Assembly (NCBI RefSeq): GCF_015706575.1
Contig: NW_024037070.1
Location: 62,001-126,000 of the forward strand
Length of the DNA: 64,000 nucleotides
Origin: Patiria miniata
Taxonomy: Eukaryota > Echinodermata > Asteroidea > Valvatida > Asterinidae
Reading direction: 5' to 3'
The notes below the pieces were generated by a model. It saw only the letters and a program-made list of their open reading frames with translations. It ran no database searches and was not told the origin of the DNA. Made by a program: the position numbers and the translations under genes. Of the stretch, positions 59,142 through 64,000 are shown piece after piece; within the stretch, counting starts at the first letter, position 1; each line of letters starts with the position of its first letter.

Positions 59142-59146
59142 TCTTG
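59142..59146 (-). promoter_or_regulatory. CCAAT box upstream of paralogue 2
   Basis: ACCAATCAAG on the minus strand, about 75 bases before the ATG, fits a short promoter and 5' UTR. No TATA box was certain. Confidence 0.3.
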
Positions 59147-60960
59147 ATTGGTCGATAGTTCCTTTTTGACGATATGGACGTTTGATTCAACAGCTGCAGT
59201 ATATCTTCGTGAAGCAAGACCCATGTGGAGAACATATGTGGCTTTGGTACTGTAGGCTCAGCCTAGTCACGATTGAGTTGGTATCGTTTCATGTGGGGTC
59301 GAAGACCGGCGCCCATCCTAGGTATGGTGAACTCAGCGACCGCGGTACTTGCTAACGACTTTTGAAGTGTTTATCAAAACCACGGTGTTGGTCCAAACTG
59401 GCATGCCACAGCTCGTTAAGGTGAAAATGTTATCATGGAGATGTAGTTAATATAAAGATTGGTACGTTCTATTATCCCATTACCAGATATTCAATATGTG
59501 TAAAGTATGACAAAACAACTTTATATCTCTATATACAGCCATGCGTGATCCAATTGCACTTTAGATAATGGTATTTTACTGAGAGTTCACAAACTTTATT
59601 TCAAATACAGTGTACTTTGTGTCAGTAATTGGTAGTTTGTATTATTTTTCTTTAATTTTGTCCAAATCTTCCCATGATGCTTTCTACCATCCTGAAGACC
59701 GAGTTTTGAGCGAACTCGTTAGGGTAAAGGAGAACGTCGCAATAACTTTTCACTTGACGCCATGAAATTTGCATCGCTTTTGGGTGAAATATGAACCTGT
59801 CCCAATTATTATCGTAATAATTAAACAAGATGGCCGCATCCTTGGGAAATTTGGTGAGCTCGACACTTGAGATGATTGCATGAGTATAAGTGTGCACCAC
59901 TCTCACGCGCGGGCTGTATGTTTGTCTAGTTAAGTCTTGTTCTCTAAAGTTTCAATGTGGGCATTATGTATGTAAAGAGTTCTATTTTTAAATTTAAAGG
60001 TCGTAAACACAATTCTGGAGTCTGTATATCTTGATGGTATTTTCAGTGCAAAAGTATTTATCAGTGCTAATTCGTGTTTTATTCACATTCTGTCTTTATC
60101 AACACGACGGTGCAAGTGCACTTTAGCCCTCTTATCTGTTATTAATCTTTTAATGATCTATAATTCACACAGTACGGTTCTCTGTCATACTAGATATGAA
60201 ACGCTCTGATATTACAAACATAATTAGATAATTACAGGGCAAAGATTGATTGCCATTATAGGCCAAAGATTAATGTTTGTAAGATAAACAGTGTGAGCCA
60301 CACGTCGGAATGCACAAAGGAGTACCAGCAGCAAAAAAAAATCACTTAAAGGTACAGGATTTTAAAAGATGCTGGGGTCAATGACGAAATTTTTGGTTGA
60401 GTTTCCATGGCATTTTGGAAGTTGTGTCAAGAGATCTAGACGCTCTCCAATAAAAAGGGGGTCCATTTTTATTGTGAGGAGGAATTTAATTTTTGTTTAG
60501 ATCAAGTTTTCGTTTGATGTGTCGGCTTGGGAATTTAGTAAATTCTTTGTCCAAGCTGCATGTAAATAGTTGAACTGCAAAGTGTTGTAAATGGTGATGT
60601 GTAAATTACGTCTTTCTAGGTGAAAAACGGTATATTCGCATGTTTTTATAATAGTTGGAGATAACGGTTTGACATAAAGTAAATCTTTTTCGGCATTTTC
60701 GGTATACGGTACATAATAGTATGACTATTAAGAGCGAAATATAGTGCGAATCAAATACATTGTTAACGGCGAACGCCACTACAACTATACATGTTTGGCA
60801 CCATGACACTCGCCTCGCTTTTACATGAAGTATAAAGGGGTGTAAGGTTGACTTTTTACATTTATTAAATGTCAGAATCAGTGTATTTAAACACCGTCGA
60901 ATTTAACACACAAAGCTTTATCTTTTTGTGCATTTTGTATAAAATAGTTCATATTCTGTT
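59147..60960. other. Intergenic, AT-rich, no gene recognised
   Basis: The longest frame (59906-59652 on the minus strand, 84 codons) begins with GTG and has no domain. No repeat of note was seen. Confidence 0.4.
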
Positions 60961-61069
60961 AAGGAGAAACGACGAAAAAGTAGAGATTCTTTGATTCGAA
61001 TGGGCAAAGACGCGAATCGTCCGAGCCACTTCAATTAAAGAATCTCCTCCATTTGAGTCGTTTCTCCGA
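60961..61069. repeat. Hairpin element of about 110 bp
   Basis: GGAGAAACGAC...GAGATTCTTT on the left faces AAAGAATCTC...GTCGTTTCTCC on the right. The inner half is non-complementary apart from a short GATTCG/CGAATC match. A probable MITE. Confidence 0.6.
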
Positions 61070-63020
61070 CTTAAACTACGTCCCTTCCGCAAATATTGTC
61101 CGGTATACAAGAGAACAAAAAGTGTCGATTCTTATACTAATGCTTTAAGCTATGAGATGAATTCGATCCATTGTTCAGTATTGGCTAGCTAGCTGTGTAA
61201 AACCTTCTCCTGGCACTTAATTATGCGCTTGTATCCTTACCAGAATCTTATTGTTAATCCTCTGCATGGGTGCACAACTTTTATTCCATCTATTACGATG
61301 CACAGTTCACATTTGTCCTAGAAATAGGGTCTACAGTACATGCGCGCAGTCACCATCTGTAGGTTGTGCATACTCTCTTCATTACTTCTCAAATCAAAAT
61401 GGAGCTACACGTGTACGTTTACAACTACGGAAATATAGGCCTACTGGATGAAAAAACTATTAAAATGCGATAGTACGGGATTGAGGATGTTTAACACCAA
61501 CCACAAGGAAGTTTGGCGAGCAGCTCATTTTGTGGAACCACGTTTCATTGTCGACTCACAGATGAAGTCTACTGACCTTGATATTTGTCACATGGAGTAC
61601 ACATCAGAATATCTCACTTGCCACACGGAATTATTTCGTCTGGAAAATGCATAACATTGGAATATCATCTAAGAAGTATTGATCGGTAAGTTTCAATTTG
61701 ATTAATTCAGTTATTTATCCAATATCCACGGATTGTCCTTTTTGTTATTTGTTTACTGTCAATTACTTAATTAAAGAACAGAGACAGAGGAGACGTTATT
61801 ATATAACTGAGAGTAAAGGGGTTAAGATTGATGTAAAATCGCGAGCTAAGGTGAAATGTTGTGAAAATCGTTGATAAGGTAAATTTAGTAAGAAAGAAAA
61901 GACAAACGATAAAAATAAAGTTACAATTTTAACATTTCAATATAGATAACACATAAATAAACAAACAAAAACAACAAAACTAAAATAAAATCTGGCACCT
62001 GGGGCTGGCACCATCTGTCGATGGGGGCGCTGTTCAAAACCGACGATTATGCACACTAACGGACACTATATGGTACTTTTCAGGGCGATACATGCGCGAA
62101 ATTTAAAAAAAAAGGTACCCGGAACGGCTGATGGCACAAAAAAGGGCACGAATTCTTTCGGGGCGCTTGTTCACAAAAAAAGGCACTTGTTAAAAAAATA
62201 GGAATCTTTACAAAATATGGGGGGGGGGGGGGGGGGAGCACTGGTGAAAAAAGGGCATTTGAATGGAAAAGGGCAGTCTTTACAAAACACAAAATATTGT
62301 GGGGGGGGGGGTAAATACCCCCTTAACCCCCCCCCCCCCTCCCCCGCTTGCTACGCCTATGGAGAGAGTAGTTAATAAAGATCTATAATCGCTACCGAAA
62401 AAAAAAAATTAAAATATAAGAGCGGCAATTTGAAAAGTGCAAAGAGAACATTCACTTGTGTCAACAAAACGTAAGAATTAACCAAAATCCGAAAAAGGAA
62501 ACTTTAGAATAGTACGCTGTAAAAAAAGGCCTTAAATTTAAGGCGAATGTTTATGGAAAGGTACATTTTGCAGCTTTAGCCTATGCAAGGCATTTTTCCG
62601 TATTTCGCTCGAAATTCATTCAATTTTTACGGGTTTTGTCATGATTAATCGAGTTAATTGGAGTGTGTTACAGAGCCCCTTAGGTATGTTTTCTGCAATC
62701 TTCTGCAAAATTTCAGAAATGCCTATGGATGCCAGAGGACCTTCATTTAATATTCAAACAGCCTTTTGTTTCAAAGATTTGAGCAAAAATGATCGATTTT
62801 CGTTTAGGAAAATAATCAACAATTTTGACCGATTTCCCTCATATTTTTTGAGATACAATTCTCTCGAATAGCACATCCGTCCTCCGGTGGTGTTGGAATG
62901 TGTTAAAGGGCTCCTTGGGCATGTTGCCTGTACGTTTGAAGCAATCTCATTTGTAGCCAAATTGAAAAAAAAAATAATAATGTAATTTGATGTTAATTAA
63001 TAGGATACTATTTCATAATA
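61070..63020. other. Intergenic with G/C runs and one solo transposon end
   Basis: Pure G runs at about 62220-62236 and 62300-62311, a C run at about 62328-62338, and a right end whose complement reads CATAGGCGTAGCAAGCGGGGG (ending near 62361). This resembles the CAnnGGCG elements, but no matching left end was found. No gene is supported. Confidence 0.4.
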
Positions 63021-63129
63021 AGAGCGCTATTATGTGAAGACTGGCGAAAATAGTCTATTTAAATAAATTTATAGAAGAGCTATTATGTGAAGACTTGCGA
63101 AAATAGTCTACTTAAATATATATATAGAA
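63021..63129. repeat. 55-bp direct repeat, two units
   Basis: The units start at 63021 and 63076. Each carries TATTATGTGAAGACT, GCGAAAATAGTCTA and TTAAATA, and the second unit ends in a TA run. Confidence 0.85.
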
Positions 63130-63463
63130 ATAAATTCGTTCTTAACAGAAAATATCAATTTTTTCATGTGTATAGATATTTCCTATTTTAATGTAAAACA
63201 TCTGAGAATTTTGACATTTAGAAGTCATATTTTACTTTAATATAGAATGCTTTTCGTTCAGTCTTATCTGGAGCACAGCTGGAGTGAAGATATGCATGTC
63301 TTCCAGCAGCTCTAGTTCGTTTGCGCAGTTCGTGAAGGATTCAGGTTGATGCACAATCCCCAATGTCAACCAACAAAGTTAGCAAAACGTCACAAGGGAG
63401 TTAATCAAGGCAGCGGATTGTAGCACGAACTGAAGAACCCTCCTCTGAATGAAGCGTTGGAAT

Positions 63464-63988
63464 TCAGTGCTCAGACGTCTTACGTCTTGGCGATGATGCC
63501 TGCCTCGATGGAGATTTGATCCCGTCGATAGAGGGAGCTTTGAAGAAAGTTGTCAGATTTTCCATTGGTGTGCCAACTCGGATATCAGGCAGACTTTTCC
63601 GACGATAACGTTGACTGAATACTTTTGGGTTGTCATGCGTGGAGGAGATTGGTGGGCTGATTTTACGGGAGGCTCCACTGAGCAAGGCGCGAGAGGGGCT
63701 GGGTTTTCTCGACGGAGATACGGGGGATGGTGTGAAGAGTTTATTCTGTGAGGCGGCATTTGGGGCAGGTTTTCCAGGCAATGGTGGTTGAAGTTGTGAT
63801 CGAATCTTGCTGTTTGAAGTTTCACTAGGTGGGGAGATCTTTCGCGAAATGGGAAGATTGACCGCCAAAACGCTCGGGGGACTGATTTTTTTGAGTGCAG
63901 TTTTGCTTTTGGATGGTTGCAGCAATGAGTTGACTCGTTCTCTGTGCACCGCCTGCTCGACCGAATGCTCGGCAGTAGGTAGTGGCAT
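63464..63988 (-). CDS. Disordered Pro/Ser/Lys-rich protein, open at the window edge (at least 174 aa)
   Basis: The family is not recognised. The frame is open past the ATG at 63988 to the window end, so this may not be the start. The visible part has four KISPP-type repeats (LKKISPPS, SRKISPPS, SRKISPPI), LFTPSPVSPSRKPSPSR, YRRKSLPDIRVG and FFKAPSIDG. LFTPSP is also in paralogue 1, and FFKAPSIDG vaguely resembles FKNPSYNPV, so it may be a third, diverged member of the neighbouring family. It lacks the CRYLR box and ends RRKTSEH. Same strand and same style as its two neighbours. Confidence 0.6.
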   Translation of the reverse strand: MPLPTAEHSVEQAVHRERVNSLLQPSKSKTALKKISPPSVLAVNLPISRKISPPSETSNSKIRSQLQPPLPGKPAPNAASQNKLFTPSPVSPSRKPSPSRALLSGASRKISPPISSTHDNPKVFSQRYRRKSLPDIRVGTPMENLTTFFKAPSIDGIKSPSRQASSPRRKTSEH

Positions 63989-64000
63989 CGTGTCGGTCTC

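Noticed and set aside
59652-59906. 84-codon minus-strand frame
   Set aside because: It starts with GTG, and the first ATG leaves under 45 codons. No family or splice evidence, although the peptide composition is not obviously random.
1-64000. Retroviral, LTR, Polinton or other capsid-bearing elements and CRISPR arrays
   Set aside because: No reverse transcriptase, integrase, capsid or long terminal repeat pattern and no spaced short-repeat array was seen.

Overview
The window reads as nuclear DNA of an invertebrate deuterostome, most likely an echinoderm or a close relative. The reasons are vertebrate-like, intron-rich orthologues (AP3D1, HEATR1) with many short coding exons and GT-AG introns, AT-rich non-coding DNA with long G/C homopolymer runs, many short inverted-repeat elements, tRNA-derived SINEs, and a Methuselah-like receptor with a somatomedin-B domain. 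The species cannot be fixed from the sequence. Gene identities come from protein patterns I recognise. Exon joins were placed by hand from GT-AG signals and reading phase.

Layout. (1) 326-3017 (+): the last six exons of AP3D1 (AP-3 adaptor delta subunit); the gene begins outside the window. (2) 8264-9632 (+): a two-coding-exon gene for a six-finger C2H2 protein. (3) 18714-13899 (-): a three-exon gene for a secreted-start, seven-transmembrane class B receptor (Methuselah-like) with an N-terminal somatomedin-B domain. (4) 23724-46212 (+): the complete coding region of HEATR1 (UTP10/BP28), a nucleolar small-subunit processome factor; 43 coding exons join in phase to 2211 residues. (5) 54161-53034, 59067-58114 and 63988-63464 (-): low-complexity Ser/Pro/Arg-rich proteins. 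The first two are clearly paralogues, sharing three short motifs including a C-terminal CRYLR box, and I do not recognise the family. The third is a weaker candidate relative. (6) About 56810-57000 (+): a broken fragment of a second receptor gene (transmembrane helix 7 only), between the two paralogues.

Much of the non-coding DNA is small non-autonomous DNA transposons. Several have clean target-site duplications: 8 bp at 18904-19540, 28851-29168, 37389-37880 and 56586-56796, and 9 bp at 7284-7365, 22277-22743 and 22854-23323. One group shares CAnnGGCG-type termini followed by long G runs. Two tRNA-derived SINEs, a three-copy MITE family, a two-copy 350-400 bp dispersed repeat and two large foldback elements complete the picture. 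No retroviral, LTR or capsid-bearing element was recognised.

The genes do not form a pathway. AP3D1 (endosome-lysosome sorting), HEATR1 (ribosome biogenesis), the receptor and the zinc-finger protein are independent neighbours. The only local family structure is the tandem minus-strand disordered-protein cluster and the receptor gene with its broken relative.
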